NCBI GenBank assembly: GCA_963978895.1
Contig: OZ022239.1
Location: 11,661,774-11,725,773, forward strand
Origin: Erpobdella octoculata
Taxonomy: Eukaryota > Annelida > Clitellata > Hirudinida > Erpobdellidae
Direction: 5' to 3'
DNA: 64,000 nucleotides
The translations under genes were made by a program, and so were the position numbers. Each line of letters begins with the position of its first letter. The first letter of the stretch is position 1. Below are positions 35,042-47,096 of this stretch, in pieces. The notes under the pieces are model-generated. The model saw only the letters and a list, made by a program, of their open reading frames with translations. It ran no database searches and had not been told where the DNA came from.

Positions 35042-36565
35042 ATGGTTTTGAAATCATTGGATGAGCTTTGGGCGAGTGAAATGAAAGACGAGCTGGAGAA
35101 ACGTGGCCTGAGCGATACAGGTAAAAAGGACGAACTTATGGAACGCCTCTTAGCCGCGTTAGTGAATGATGGCTATGGGCCTGACGACGACGAATATCTA
35201 TTCGACATTGACGAGGAAGCTGTGGTCAAGCGAAGGAAATTAAAAAACAAATTGCTGGAGGAAGAAAGACAACGAGCGAAAGAAAACATGGCAGCACAGA
35301 AGAAGACAGGAGAAGGAATGATTCTTGGCCACGGAAACAAAGTGGCAGCAGCCGGTACAACTGTTGAGAGTTTGGTCGCAGGGTTGGCTGAGGCAGTGGT
35401 GGACACGGTTCTGGACCAGCGGGCTGCTGGTGATGTGGGTTGCTGCGGCGAAACCCAATTTGAACTGGAGTCCACCAGCTGTGTCTCAGAGCATGTGACG
35501 GATGACGGCCGTACAGACTGCACAAGTCAGGTGGGTCATGATGATGAGCCTGTCAAAGACGGTCATGATAAGGAACCTTGCAAAGATGCTCAAGATGAAC
35601 CATGCAAAGATGGTGACAGTGATACAGTCGGTTTGGACGTCAAAAACCAAACTAAAGAAGATGAGGAAAATGTTGAAAACGAAATACAAAACGATGAGGA
35701 TGAAAGTGACGATGATGATTATAATAATGGCAATAACAACTATGGCTTTCACCCATACAGCGACGGTTCTGAAACGGAAGCCTCCATAACAGACGACGGC
35801 ACCGAATATTCAGGGTCAGATTTTAGTGAAGAATCTGACTCGGATGAAGCAACCGAGGATTTAGAAACGGACGAAACTCCAATGGAAAAATACGTCAAAG
35901 TTAACTTGACAAGAAAAGAAGACACTGATTTGAGAGACGATGGCGATAATTTGAAGAAAGATCCGCTGGACGATACGAAAGTTGACACCGACGAAAGAGC
36001 CGAGTTGGAATGTGAAAAGAAAACGTTCGATTGTAGCTTGGAAGTAAACAAACATGACGGCGATGAATTTTTCCAAAACAACAATAGCAATGCAGCAAGC
36101 AAAAACTCTGGAAAAAATGAGACAAGAACAGAGAACGGTACCGAGGGTTTTAAATCAGATGAATCCACAGAAGATTCTAGATCAGATAGACTAAGAGTCA
36201 TTGTAAAATCAAATAACAGTTTGATGAAGGGATTTATTGGATTTATGGAACGACGTGTTTTCGAAAAACCTTTTGAAGAATTTCTTGAGAAAGATCTAAA
36301 GGATGTGAAGGAAGAAGAAAAAGCAGACAATTCCGATAAACCGTGCAAAGATGTTCAGGACGATGCATGCAAAAAAGGCTGTGATGAACCGTGCAAAAAT
36401 GGCGACGATGAGCCAAAGAAAGATTCTGTTGATGAGCCAAAGAAGGACTGGAAGAAACTGTGTCAAACGGTCAAGAGACTTGACCATGTTGTTTGCGAAT
36501 TGCGGTCAAAGCCACGAGTAAAGATCAAGGTATTTTGGTGTTCGTGGCCGAGTCGCATTTCTTAA
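35042..36565 (+). CDS. SAP-domain acidic protein encoded by an LTR element
   Basis: This is an uninterrupted 507-codon ORF starting 7 bp after the primer-binding site. Residues about 4-40 form a SAP motif (ELWASEMKDELEKRGLSDTG, then KKDELMERLLAAL), a helix-extension-helix DNA-binding fold. A basic helical stretch follows (about residues 65-85). The centre is very acidic and Ser-rich. Cys-Lys-Asp motifs (EPCKDAQDEPCKDG, EPCKNGDDEPKKD) recur near residues 180 and 450. Placement suggests a gag position, but no CCHC knuckle or major-homology region is visible. It may tether the element to chromatin; that is inference. The last 15 or so residues may be residue of a deleted pol region. Confidence 0.8.
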   Translation: MVLKSLDELWASEMKDELEKRGLSDTGKKDELMERLLAALVNDGYGPDDDEYLFDIDEEAVVKRRKLKNKLLEEERQRAKENMAAQKKTGEGMILGHGNKVAAAGTTVESLVAGLAEAVVDTVLDQRAAGDVGCCGETQFELESTSCVSEHVTDDGRTDCTSQVGHDDEPVKDGHDKEPCKDAQDEPCKDGDSDTVGLDVKNQTKEDEENVENEIQNDEDESDDDDYNNGNNNYGFHPYSDGSETEASITDDGTEYSGSDFSEESDSDEATEDLETDETPMEKYVKVNLTRKEDTDLRDDGDNLKKDPLDDTKVDTDERAELECEKKTFDCSLEVNKHDGDEFFQNNNSNAASKNSGKNETRTENGTEGFKSDESTEDSRSDRLRVIVKSNNSLMKGFIGFMERRVFEKPFEEFLEKDLKDVKEEEKADNSDKPCKDVQDDACKKGCDEPCKNGDDEPKKDSVDEPKKDWKKLCQTVKRLDHVVCELRSKPRVKIKVFWCSWPSRIS

Positions 36566-36612
36566 AAGCGATATGCTGTTCGGGACGAACAGAATTAAGA
36601 AGGGGGTAATAA

Positions 36613-37297
<685 letters not shown>

Positions 37298-38042
37298 TGA
37301 CAATTTGGCTATGTAGGAGAAAAACCTCTCCAACAAAAGCATTTTTGTAATTTTCAGCGTGTTTCTAAAACATTTTGGAATTTTAATTATGATGTAAAAT
37401 AAAATAAAATAAACTGAAAATTGTACTATATATATATAAACCCAATTTTTATCAAAAATTTTCTTTGGGCTCAATTAAGCCCCAAGACCCCACACAATTT
37501 TGGGAAGAAAAAAGAATAAACGGGAGAAAGAGAATATGAAAGAAGAGGCGAAGAGAATAAAAATAAGAAGCTTGGCCTCGCCTGCAAAAATTTTTGCGGG
37601 CGCCCATGACCAACAGTGCTTATGTACTGTACGAGCATTCAAGATTATTGCGTTGCAAAATCCAAATTTACTTTGCGTAACAAAGTTTGAAGAGAATTGT
37701 GAGCAATTTTTAAAAATCTGCTATTTATTTTACGTTTCATATTCAAAAACCCCAGTGGCTTAGCGTGAGGTTAAACTTCATTCCTCCCCCTTTCTCCAAA
37801 AAAATTAACGGAGGAAGGGGCAAAAAAAGAAAAGGCGAGAGGAGGAGAAAACAAAAAAAACGAGATAAAACCCTCGGGTAACTTTGCTAGTTACATTAAT
37901 AGTTTAAAAAATGCATTTGATTGACTTTATTATAAAAAAAATTCCAAACGTTGTTATGATTCTTCTTTGCAATTTTCTTCAACATGACCTCCTGTTATTT
38001 CTATCTAAAACACAATTTTTGGTGCTACTTCTTCAACTTTTT

Positions 38043-39158
38043 TTAGTTGTATAATTGTTCTGGTTCTTCTTGGTTATCATCATTGGTCGTATTATGACTA
38101 TCTTGGTCATTTCTATCTAAAACATAATTTTCTGCAACCTCACTATTGTTTCTGTTTTCTTCTAAATGTTCTGGCTCTTCTTGGTTATTATCATTGGTCG
38201 TATTATGACCATTTTGCTCATTTCTATCCAAAACATAATTTTCTGCAACCTCACTATTGTTTCTGTCTTCTTCTAATTGTTCTGGTACTTCTTGGTCATG
38301 GGTCGTATTATGATCGTCTGGGTCATTTCTATCTAAAACAACATTTTTTGCAACCTCACTATTGTATCTATCTTCAAAATGTTCTTGTTTTTCTTGATTA
38401 TCATCAATGGTCGTATTATGACCATCTTGGTCATTTCTATCTAAAACATAATTTTTTGAAACCTCACTATTGTTTCTGTTTTTTTCTGAGTGCCCTTGTT
38501 CTTCCTGGTCATGAAGGGTGAGGGCGAGTTTCGGTCTTTTCGTCTCTTCAGGTTCACTATCGTTACTGCTACAAACTGATGGGTCGATGTCAAAAAATCT
38601 TTTACGTTTCTGAACATTTGTAGCAGGAGCTGTCACTTTATGCGATTGCTTGAAAGCATATTCCAGTGCTTCATCTAGATTTTGCCCCATCATTATCTGA
38701 TGATGTTGATTACAACTGGAATTTTCAGAGTTATTATTTTCTTTTTTTCTGTTTTTTTGTTTTTTTTCTCCTTTTTTTTCTTGCATCAGTCTCTCTCTTT
38801 CAGGTGCCTTTTCTATCCAATCTTTTAATTTTTTTTCATTGTTTATATCTCTTAATCTCCTTCCATTCAAAGCCCTGCACGCATCTTTATTGGTTGTTTT
38901 TTGTATTTGAGAACCAATCGTTCTAAGCATTGAGCCAAACCCTCCTTTCCCACCAAGCAATCTTGGATTAAGTTTATATGTTTTACCAGCTTCTACTTTT
39001 GCATCTCGTTCAGCAATTTTGCCATTCACGGTGACATAAAAATCAGCTGACAATGGCAGGTTGAGAAAGCTTGCAAAGTATTCTTTCAGTGAGACTGTCT
39101 GGGAGACTGTTTCATGGCTCTCAATAAAAAATGTTAAACTTGAATTATTAATAATCAT
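38043..39158 (-). CDS. Intronless SDE2-like protein (possible retrogene)
   Basis: A 371-codon ORF starting at 39158. Residues 1-70 form a ubiquitin-like N-terminus ending in LLGGKGGFGSMLR, the conserved GG/KGG processing site of SDE2. The SDE2 core follows (SQIQKTTNKDACRALNGRRL, DINNEKKLKDWIEKAPERER). The C-terminal half is four 35-37-residue acidic repeats (each with NSEVAENYVLDRN and HNTT), and a decayed fifth unit lies beyond the stop at 37990-38040. The split SDE2 gene at 42330-46530 has introns at positions that are uninterrupted here. SDE2 is cleaved at GG/KGG and then acts in splicing and genome stability. The paralogue keeps the site. Its age and function are unknown. Confidence 0.82.
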   Translation of the reverse strand: MIINNSSLTFFIESHETVSQTVSLKEYFASFLNLPLSADFYVTVNGKIAERDAKVEAGKTYKLNPRLLGGKGGFGSMLRTIGSQIQKTTNKDACRALNGRRLRDINNEKKLKDWIEKAPERERLMQEKKGEKKQKNRKKENNNSENSSCNQHHQIMMGQNLDEALEYAFKQSHKVTAPATNVQKRKRFFDIDPSVCSSNDSEPEETKRPKLALTLHDQEEQGHSEKNRNNSEVSKNYVLDRNDQDGHNTTIDDNQEKQEHFEDRYNSEVAKNVVLDRNDPDDHNTTHDQEVPEQLEEDRNNSEVAENYVLDRNEQNGHNTTNDNNQEEPEHLEENRNNSEVAENYVLDRNDQDSHNTTNDDNQEEPEQLYN

Positions 39159-39236
39159 TTTAAAAATCTCTAAATCTAGTTTTGTAAATATAACTGAAAT
39201 TTTGAAAATCTAGAATTCTGAGAGCTTTGATTCGAG

Positions 39237-39742
<506 letters not shown>

Positions 39743-39743
<1 letters not shown>

Positions 39744-39917
39744 GTTCTCGCTCGCTCACCCGCTCCGCTCCGCTCATTTTGTGACGGATTTAAAACAAAA
39801 ATTCCCCTCGACTCTCAAGGTTGTGTGAAAATTTCATTACGATCGGATGAATGGTGTAGCAATGCATAAAGGACATGAATATATACATATATACAAACAT
39901 TCATTTATATATATATA
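39743..39917 (-). mobile_element. Helitron-like 5' segment (minus)
   Basis: Same unit as 36990-37148: GTTCTCGCTCGCTCACCC, TTTTGTGACGGATTT, TTACGATCGGATGAATGGTG, and an AAACATTCATTTATATA end. Confidence 0.6.
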
Positions 39918-39929
39918 GATAGATAAGTC

Positions 39930-40158
39930 CGCGGTTTGTTTTACCCACCCACGACGCGTTTCAATACATTTCGTTACGCATTGTATATTCTTCGAAATAA
40001 GGCGATCCAGGCCGAACTTTTCAAAACCCTTTCTTAATGAGCACCTAAAACTAAAAAATACCTAAAAAGACACTTAAAAGATATGTCTCAAATTTCATTA
40101 CAATCCGTTCAGTGGTTTTTGCGATTTCGTGATGAGTCAGTCAGTCAGTGGTATTTTA
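39930..40158 (-). repeat. Dispersed repeat next to TA tract (copy 2, inverted)
   Basis: Inverted copy of 29929-30145: CCCACGACGCG, GCATTGTATATTCTTCG, CATTACAATCCGTTCAGTGG and GATGAGTCAGTCAGTCAGTG, then the TA tract. It contains a small local duplication around 40045-40080. Confidence 0.65.
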
Positions 40159-40362
<204 letters not shown>

Positions 40363-40554
40363 TTATTCACTCTCTCTCCCCTCTTTTTTCTACGCTCTCT
40401 AACATTTGATCCCCACAGACAAACTAACAAACAGAGAGACGAGTGAAGTTAAATAAAAGCATTTAAAAAATTGAGATCCGTCACAAAGTGAGCGGGAGAG
40501 CAAGCGGGAACGGAAAATCGACCGGGAAAGGGAGAAGCGACCGGAAACGTGACA

Positions 40555-40747
40555 TACTCTGCCCTATAGCGTCAGGGACCTAACACTGAGTCTTCCTGTC
40601 TTCAAAAAATGACTTAAATTTTTTCTTTTTAACTCGCCTAATTAATCGAAATTGTAATAGCTACTTTGGCTCCCCGCGCAGAGCGTTTTTGCAACAGTTC
40701 TCATTGTAAGAAGACGCTATATAAATCTGTATTACATTACATTACAT
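40555..40747 (+). mobile_element. L2-like LINE 3' tail with ATTAC repeats
   Basis: Starts ACTCTGCCCTATAGCGTCAG, includes TAAGAAGACGCTATATAAAT and ends in repeated ATTAC. It matches, in opposite orientation, the LINE tail at 51.5 kb inside the Rab2 gene. Only the last part of ORF2 and the 3' untranslated region remain. Confidence 0.65.
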
Positions 40748-40749
40748 CA

Positions 40750-42320
40750 TGGCTATATAAGTCTGCACGCGAACACACGCATACAACAATTCGGTAAAAG
40801 GAGCACACACACAGCATTAGAGTATAAAGTCTGACACGAGCACCCGTACATGATGTCGGTAAGCCTGCACGCAAGCACATACACATACGAACACAAACGA
40901 CATACCGAAGTCTGCAAGCGGGCAATTAGCCGACTAATTTGCAAACCTATTGCATTTTTCATTTGTTGGTTTTTTAGAACATAAATACGACATTTTCAAA
41001 TTAAAATTAAATTTGTTAGAAACGTTTAAAGCCTAATAGAATGCACTTTATGAAGAGCAAGTCTATATTACAAGTTTCAGATTGACTGGATGAAAGGAAG
41101 TTTGTTAATTTTCATATGCCTACAAGCAAGCTGACAGTATAGGATTTTGAGCTTTTTCATTTTATCACATTTTTGCAGCACGCCAGTTATAGCCTAAATG
41201 CAAATTTTTTTCCATAATCAGTAGGTGTATATGAGGCAGAAGTTGGCTGCGCAGCTGGCGATCCCCGAACTATGGTGCAAAAACAATTTCATGCATTGGG
41301 GTTGTGCTATAGATCGTTAGAAAGGTATTTAAGAAAGAAATATAATGGTGTAAAAATAAATTTAATATTGCAAAAAATAAAAACGTTATAGGCAAAAAAC
41401 CGTCGCCGTCCCTATGTAAATGTACGGAGAGGATTTTTCACTTATATTAGATATTTGGACAAGTTACCATGATCGCTACAGTAATCTGCACAAGGACATA
41501 GAGGAGAATGCTTGCATGTTCGCCATACAGACATTACCCGTGTCTTAATTTTAAAAATTTGCTGCTTTGCATGATAAAATACCTACACAAAAATACTTTG
41601 CTTAATATCCATTAAAACCTAATGAAAAATTCGTTAAGAAAATGATAAAAACTTGTTGTTGAAGACTTTATTCTCCAAGCCCCCGCAGGCTTTGCCCCTG
41701 AACCCCACCAAAAAACAGGGACAGTACGTCTTACATATACATACTGCACACGACCTACTTAAGATTCTTTCTGCTTACGTCAGTTTTTATTAACCTGTCG
41801 ATGGCATCTCGGCAGCCCCAACACTGCCTCAGACTAAAAAACGAATCCTATTTGATCAAACTCTTCATTCTGATATGAATCTCCCTTTCACTTTTCTCAG
41901 GCATTCAGAGGCAAGAATACAAGAAAGTTCCAATTCTAGATCTAACATTATACCTGAGTAACGTCTGCTGAATCGTGGACATCATGAAATTTGGAATGCA
42001 ACGAATTCCCAGTTTCATAGGATACATTTCTTGCATAAATTGAGAAAGTCAGGTTTATCCATAGGATTTAAGCACTTCAAGATGCTTGAACACAAAATAT
42101 ATAGATATTTGCATGATTTTAGCACAAGTGTACAGCATGAAAATATTAATCAATAAGCTAGTCATACATAAACAAATACAATTTGAGTATCATGACCGGC
42201 AGATACAATCCTTTTACATTATAAAACCAGGGAAAACCATAAGCCAGTCTCAATTAAAATTTAAATTTAAAAAAAGCAAAACAAAATATGTAACCAGCCT
42301 AAAATAACAGCTTTTAACAA
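40750..42320. other. No gene seen; includes presumed 3' flank of SDE2
   Basis: AT-rich sequence without a convincing ORF or repeat family. The part nearest 42330 should be the 3' untranslated region of the minus-strand SDE2 gene. ORFs at 40737-40962 and 42086-42307 show no domain. Confidence 0.5.
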
Positions 42321-42329
42321 TTTTTTTTC

Positions 42330-45300
42330 TTAAATGCAGCAACTGGCATCTTCACTGCTTCCTTCAATCGCTTTATTTTCAACGACAACAGAATCTTTCT
42401 CAAACTTTTGCTCTGCCTCTTCAAGTTCGTCTTCCTTGGTTTTATTATCTGCCTCTAATTTTGTCTTTTTGGTATCCTGAATAATACTACTATCATCGCT
42501 GTCACTGCCATCCAAGTCTATGCCAAACAAATTCTTTGATTTCATAGGCTTGGCTTTCACAGGTTCAGCTTTTCTTTTCTGAGGAAGTCGCATAGCTGAA
42601 AGTGAATTATTCATTTACATTAAAATTATATTTTTTTTAAATATAAAAATAATTATTCCATGGTACTTACCATATTCCACTGCATCTTCAACATTTTCTT
42701 GAATAATTTTTAATTCTTGACTGTAATTTGAGCTACTGGTAACAGTAACAGCAGGATCTGTTTCTGTGATCTTTTTCTGTTTCTTCTTTTCCTGTTTCTC
42801 CTTCTCTCTTTCAGGAGCTTTTGTGATCCATTCCTTTAACCTGGCAGAAAAATAAAAAATTAAGGTTTTTATTTTTATTTTTATTTCAAAAACAATATAG
42901 TTTTCCATGCAGCAATGGGAATTTCAGAACATTTGCCTGGTGGAAAATTTGCTGGATAAACTTCTCATCTAGAGATTATTTTCTTTTTAATAAAAGCAGG
43001 CATGCACATTAATAACTGTCATTAAGAGAAAAAAATTACTTTTTTTCGTTATTCACATCTCGGAGTCTTCTTCCACTCAAATCTCTGCAGGCCTCACGAT
43101 TTGTGGTTTTCTCAATCTGAGCTCCAAGTGCCCTAAGCATCGAACCAAAACCTTAAAAAAATAATTTAAGTATATTTGAAATACACGCAATTCAATTTAA
43201 TTATTAGGGACTAAACGAAGTGCATTTTATGCCGAAGCCCGAAGATTTCCGAACAGCTTCAGCCAGAGCCGAAGCCAAATATTCGTGCCGGCAAAAAAGG
43301 AGGGGCGCCACAGAATTTCTTAACAGCCAAGGCAGACTGTTGATAAGTATACTTCTGGCTTTCTAATATTTAATTAGATCTTTTGGAAGAGAGTGCCATG
43401 GAATACATGCTTCTTTTATGTACTGCCTAGAACAATAAGGTTCGCTTGTTTGTTATTATCGTCATCTTTTATTTATTTGTTTAATTACTTCAGCCAATCT
43501 CATTTACTGATTTATTAAAAGTCCACCCACACAATATCATATGGTTCGTATGCATGACTACGTTCGAAGTTGTACTCGACCTGTTACGTGGGCATTCCCG
43601 ATTTTGGTGGGTACTCAGGACAGGAGATTAAATTTCAAATTAAACATTAAAATTTGTTTTTTCTCACACTAAATAACATAAATTATTTGTGAATTCAACA
43701 AGTTTAAGATTTGTGGAAAGGTTGTTTCATCATTCGGCTTCGGCAACGTTTTCAAGCCGAGGTCCTAATGTCTAAACTTCGGGCTGAAGCGAAGTTTGTT
43801 TAGTCCTTATTAATTATAAATATTAAAATTAATTTAAAATTACCTCCTTTACCACCAAGAATCCTTGGATGGAGTCTGTAAATTTTACCAGGTTGTACTT
43901 CTTCATTGTTATTTACAATCCTTCCATCAACAGTCATATAAAAGTCCAAAATTGAATATGGAAATATCTGCACATGCAAAAAATTATATTTAAAAAAAAG
44001 GAATTGTTTAAAGTGACCCACAATAAAATATATTATAGCACATTTCAAAGCTGCTGTTACAACACATGTGAAAATGAAGCATATATTTATCCCAACCTCA
44101 CCCTTGCTCTGCAAATTAAACAAAAGCCAGTGTAACTTCAATAAGAATGGACATAATTTGCACACTATTGGAGTACAAAATAAGTCAATGGAGAGATTGA
44201 AGTCTTAAAATAAATAGTAGACAGAGAAAGTTCTCAGTAAAAATAATATTGAAAAAAAAATTAAATTAATAACTGTTAGACAATGAGGTTTAAAAAAGAT
44301 TTATGACTCCTTACCATCTTAGTAAAGAGAAAAGCAAAGAGAAAAAATCCCTAATAATAAGTGAAAGTTAATTTTAAAAATTAAAATACTATTAAAAAAG
44401 ATTTAAAAACACGCTTTATTTAAATGCACTAAAAAAGGATAAAATAGTTTTCTTACGAACATAAAGCTAATAAGATAACCAATGTTTAATATTACAAATA
44501 AAAACATGGAACGTATAATATTCTGAATCATTTTGAATTATCCCATTTATTAAAAAATTTACAGATGAATTAATTTGTAATCAATTTTTGAATTCTAGGC
44601 CAAAATCTCATACTGAACTCCCTACAGGCCTACCATATTGTTTTTCTTTTTTAAAATCAAACCACTCACATAATAACAATATAACTTATATATTCTGAAT
44701 CTTTTTGATTTATCTTATTTGTTTTAAAAAAATAAAAAAAGGGTATGGAGGAATTAATTTTTAATAGATATTTGAATGCTAAGCCAAAATCCCATACTAA
44801 AGTATACCTACCATATTGTTTTTCTTTTTTCACAACCAAACTACTCGTCTAGTAACAATAAAACTTATATATTCTGAATTCTTTTGATTTATCCTATTTA
44901 ATAAAAAAGTTTATGGAATGATTATTTTTGTGGCAAACTTCACACACCTAAATAAAACTATGAAAACTTTGGCTTATAAGAAAGTCAACTACTAAAAAAT
45001 CTACTTTGCCATGGAATAATTAATAGTCAGCATCAAATTCAATTTTTTTAAATTTTCTGTTGTGCCGGTATGGTTCTTTTTGCCAGTACCGGTATTTCCG
45101 AACCAAAAACCGGTAGTACCGGTACTGGTATAATGTCAAAAGCCTGAAAATGGCTAAAAATAAGGATCCATATGAGCGCACGACAAATGGGTGGATGGAC
45201 ATTTAGGCGGACGACACATAGGCGCATGCAACTTAAGCTTATGCAATGTAATGTAAATTTATGCTTATGCAATGAAAAGCTTAAAAATGGACATTCTAGT

Positions 45301-46530
45301 AATATTTACTAATTAAGGATGCTTCAAAAAATTTGTAATTTAAAGGATATAATAAAACTTTGTTGAATAATTATGAGTAGATTTGGTGAGGGGTGGCATT
45401 ATAGCCTTCAGTCACTGCACTGTTCCTGTGTCACCATCCAATTCTCTGGTTATTCATGGATGGTATCAAACGGGACATGCAACAGCAGAAAACAAAGTTC
45501 TTGCAAGGCGCGAACGGAACTGATAACTTATCCTTGAAGAAGTATTGCACAATAGACGACAGTGTTTGGCATGCCGAAGCTGCATATGGACGTGCAGAAA
45601 TCCTCACATATCTGCAAGCTATTGCTCATCTATCACATGCTTAGTTGTTGATTTTATGTATGTACTGAATGTAACAGTTTAAATAAAAATTATTACAAAC
45701 TTCTGCTTTTTTTCTGTCGTTGTTTATTTAAGTTTATTTTAAGACAGAAAAAAAAAGTTTCTTGAAAGCTTTAATGTTTACAGACAAAAGACCAAGCGGT
45801 AGTTACAGAAAAATTGATCCATAAAACCAATAGACTACAATTTTAAGCTAAATTAAATTTTAAGTGGATCAAAAATCAGTATATTAACAGCCAAATTGTC
45901 GTTACCTAAAAGTCGCTTTGCTTTAATAATAAAGAATCAGTTTTTCATTATTAGGACTAGGACCATGGTAAGCTTTTATCATCATGTTATTTTTATACTA
46001 GCCCATCCTGCTGCTGTAGGTTTTTCACTCATTTGTCTTTTATGCGAAACCGGTATTTGCCAGTATTGCCGAAAACCGGCCGGTATACTGGCACAGCCTT
46101 AATTGGCTTAATTATAATTATACTTTATAATTCTGCTATATTCTTACTAGTTGTTGGTGTGATTTATTCAAATTTGTTGTTTTTCTGTGCAAATAATTTT
46201 CGAACCCGATTCAATCATCTTATTTCATCCTGTAATGTCACTTTTTGAATTATTTGATTTCGTTTGTTTATGTTTAGTTTAGTATTAGTATATAAGAGTG
46301 TTTAGTTACTAAACTTTAGTAACTAAAACTTTAGTTTGACCTGAAATTTAACACTGCCAAATAAAACCCTTAGAGTTTTAGAGTTGACTATTATAAAAGA
46401 TAGATTCTGATGATTGATGATAAAAAAAATAAATACGAACCGATTTCTGTAATATACGTTCTTTTAAATCTGAAGTTGACATCGCATCGTCTTGACCATC
46501 GACTTTTAACATCAGATTATAATCTTTCAT
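42330..46530 (-). CDS. SDE2: SDE2, replication stress and splicing factor, five exons
   Basis: Exons on the minus strand: 46441-46530, 43844-43967, 43040-43151, 42671-42840, 42330-42595, giving 253 codons with matching phases at all joins. Exon 1 starts [15 protein letters not shown] and with exon 2 forms the ubiquitin-like domain. This ends at RILGGKGG, where deubiquitinases cut SDE2 to release a Lys-starting C-terminal product. Exon 3 carries the near-invariant [20 protein letters not shown] core. Exon 4 is a basic coiled region ([16 protein letters not shown]), and exon 5 has a [17 protein letters not shown] acidic segment. It is shorter than the human protein (451 residues) because the acidic tail is short. 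In yeast and animals the processed protein joins the spliceosome; in human cells it also acts with PCNA. Introns hold a MITE and tandem repeats. Confidence 0.92.
43207..43806. mobile_element. 600-bp MITE-like DNA transposon in SDE2 intron 2
   Basis: Ends GGGACTAAACGAAGT and, inverted, GGACTAAACAAACTTCG, with the direct repeat TTATTA at 43201-43206 and 43807-43812. Subterminal GAAGCCCGAAG-like motifs are inverted too. No transposase. The superfamily is not clear. Confidence 0.7.
44515..44935. repeat. Three diverged tandem units of about 175 bp in SDE2 intron 1
   Basis: The phrase TATTCTGAATC(or T)..TTTGA.TTATC starts near 44520, 44692 and 44871, each followed by similar text (TGAATGCTAAGCCAAAATC, CCTACCATATTGTTTTTC). 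Units are 172-179 bp and moderately diverged. Confidence 0.75.
45060..46100. mobile_element. Candidate hAT-like element in SDE2 intron 1
   Basis: The left region TTGTGCCGGTATGG with GCCAGTACCGGTATTTCCG and the right region, inverted, CTGTGCCAGTATACCGG with TTTTCGGCAATACTGG look like related inverted ends. I could not confirm a target duplication. A 62-codon plus-strand ORF (45456-45644, [18 protein letters not shown] near its end) lies inside; I do not recognise it. Confidence 0.4.
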
Positions 46531-46698
46531 TTTGAAAAACAAACAATATATGAAAATTTAACAAATAACTGTTATTTAATAACAGTTCTTGAATTAAATT
46601 AAGTACGCCGCGACAATGATGAGTGAAAAGCTGAGAAAAAACAAACAACAGATTTAGAAATGGGTAAAAAGTAAAAGGTTTTTATTTAACTTTAGTTA

Positions 46699-46912
46699 TT
46701 TTTATAGTTGTGGTTATTTTACTTTAGAAAATTTTAAAAAATTTTAATTAAAAAGTCAATTTATATGCAATTATTTTATGCAACGTAAACATTAAACAAA
46801 TCGATTTTTATAGTTGTGGTTATTTTACTTCAGAAAAATTTTAAAAATTATAATTAAGAAGTCAATTTATATGCAATTATTTTATGCAACGTAAAAATTA
46901 AAAAAATCGATT
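46699..46912. repeat. Tandem duplication, 106 bp, upstream of SDE2
   Basis: Two copies of a unit starting ATTTTTATAGTTGTGG and ending GCAACGTAAA-ATT-AAA. They lie 170-380 bp upstream of the SDE2 start codon on the minus strand, so they could overlap the promoter. Confidence 0.85.
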
Positions 46913-47096
46913 TTTCGAACCAGCTCTCAGGGCTGATCTACTGATCTACTGAAGTTACCAATAGGAATTTGAATTGTTTTTTCATTTTTAATGAGGCTTA
47001 ATGTCACTAACTTCTAAGCCACAGGTGAAATTCTGCCAACGCTTTGACTGGATTGTATAATGGACAGCGACGGGTCTAGAGGAGGGGGCCTGCGAG

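Noticed and set aside
35173..36487. Minus-strand ORFs opposite the SAP gene
   Set aside because: Shadows of the real plus-strand reading frame caused by its biased codon composition.
35042..36565. SAP-domain ORF as an ordinary host gene
   Set aside because: It is framed by LTRs, a primer-binding site 7 bp upstream and a polypurine tract downstream, so it belongs to the retroelement.
41650..41720. CCCCCGCAGGCTTTGCCCCTG segment as a possible organelle or bacterial fragment
   Set aside because: Too short to assign and flanked by ordinary AT-rich nuclear sequence.
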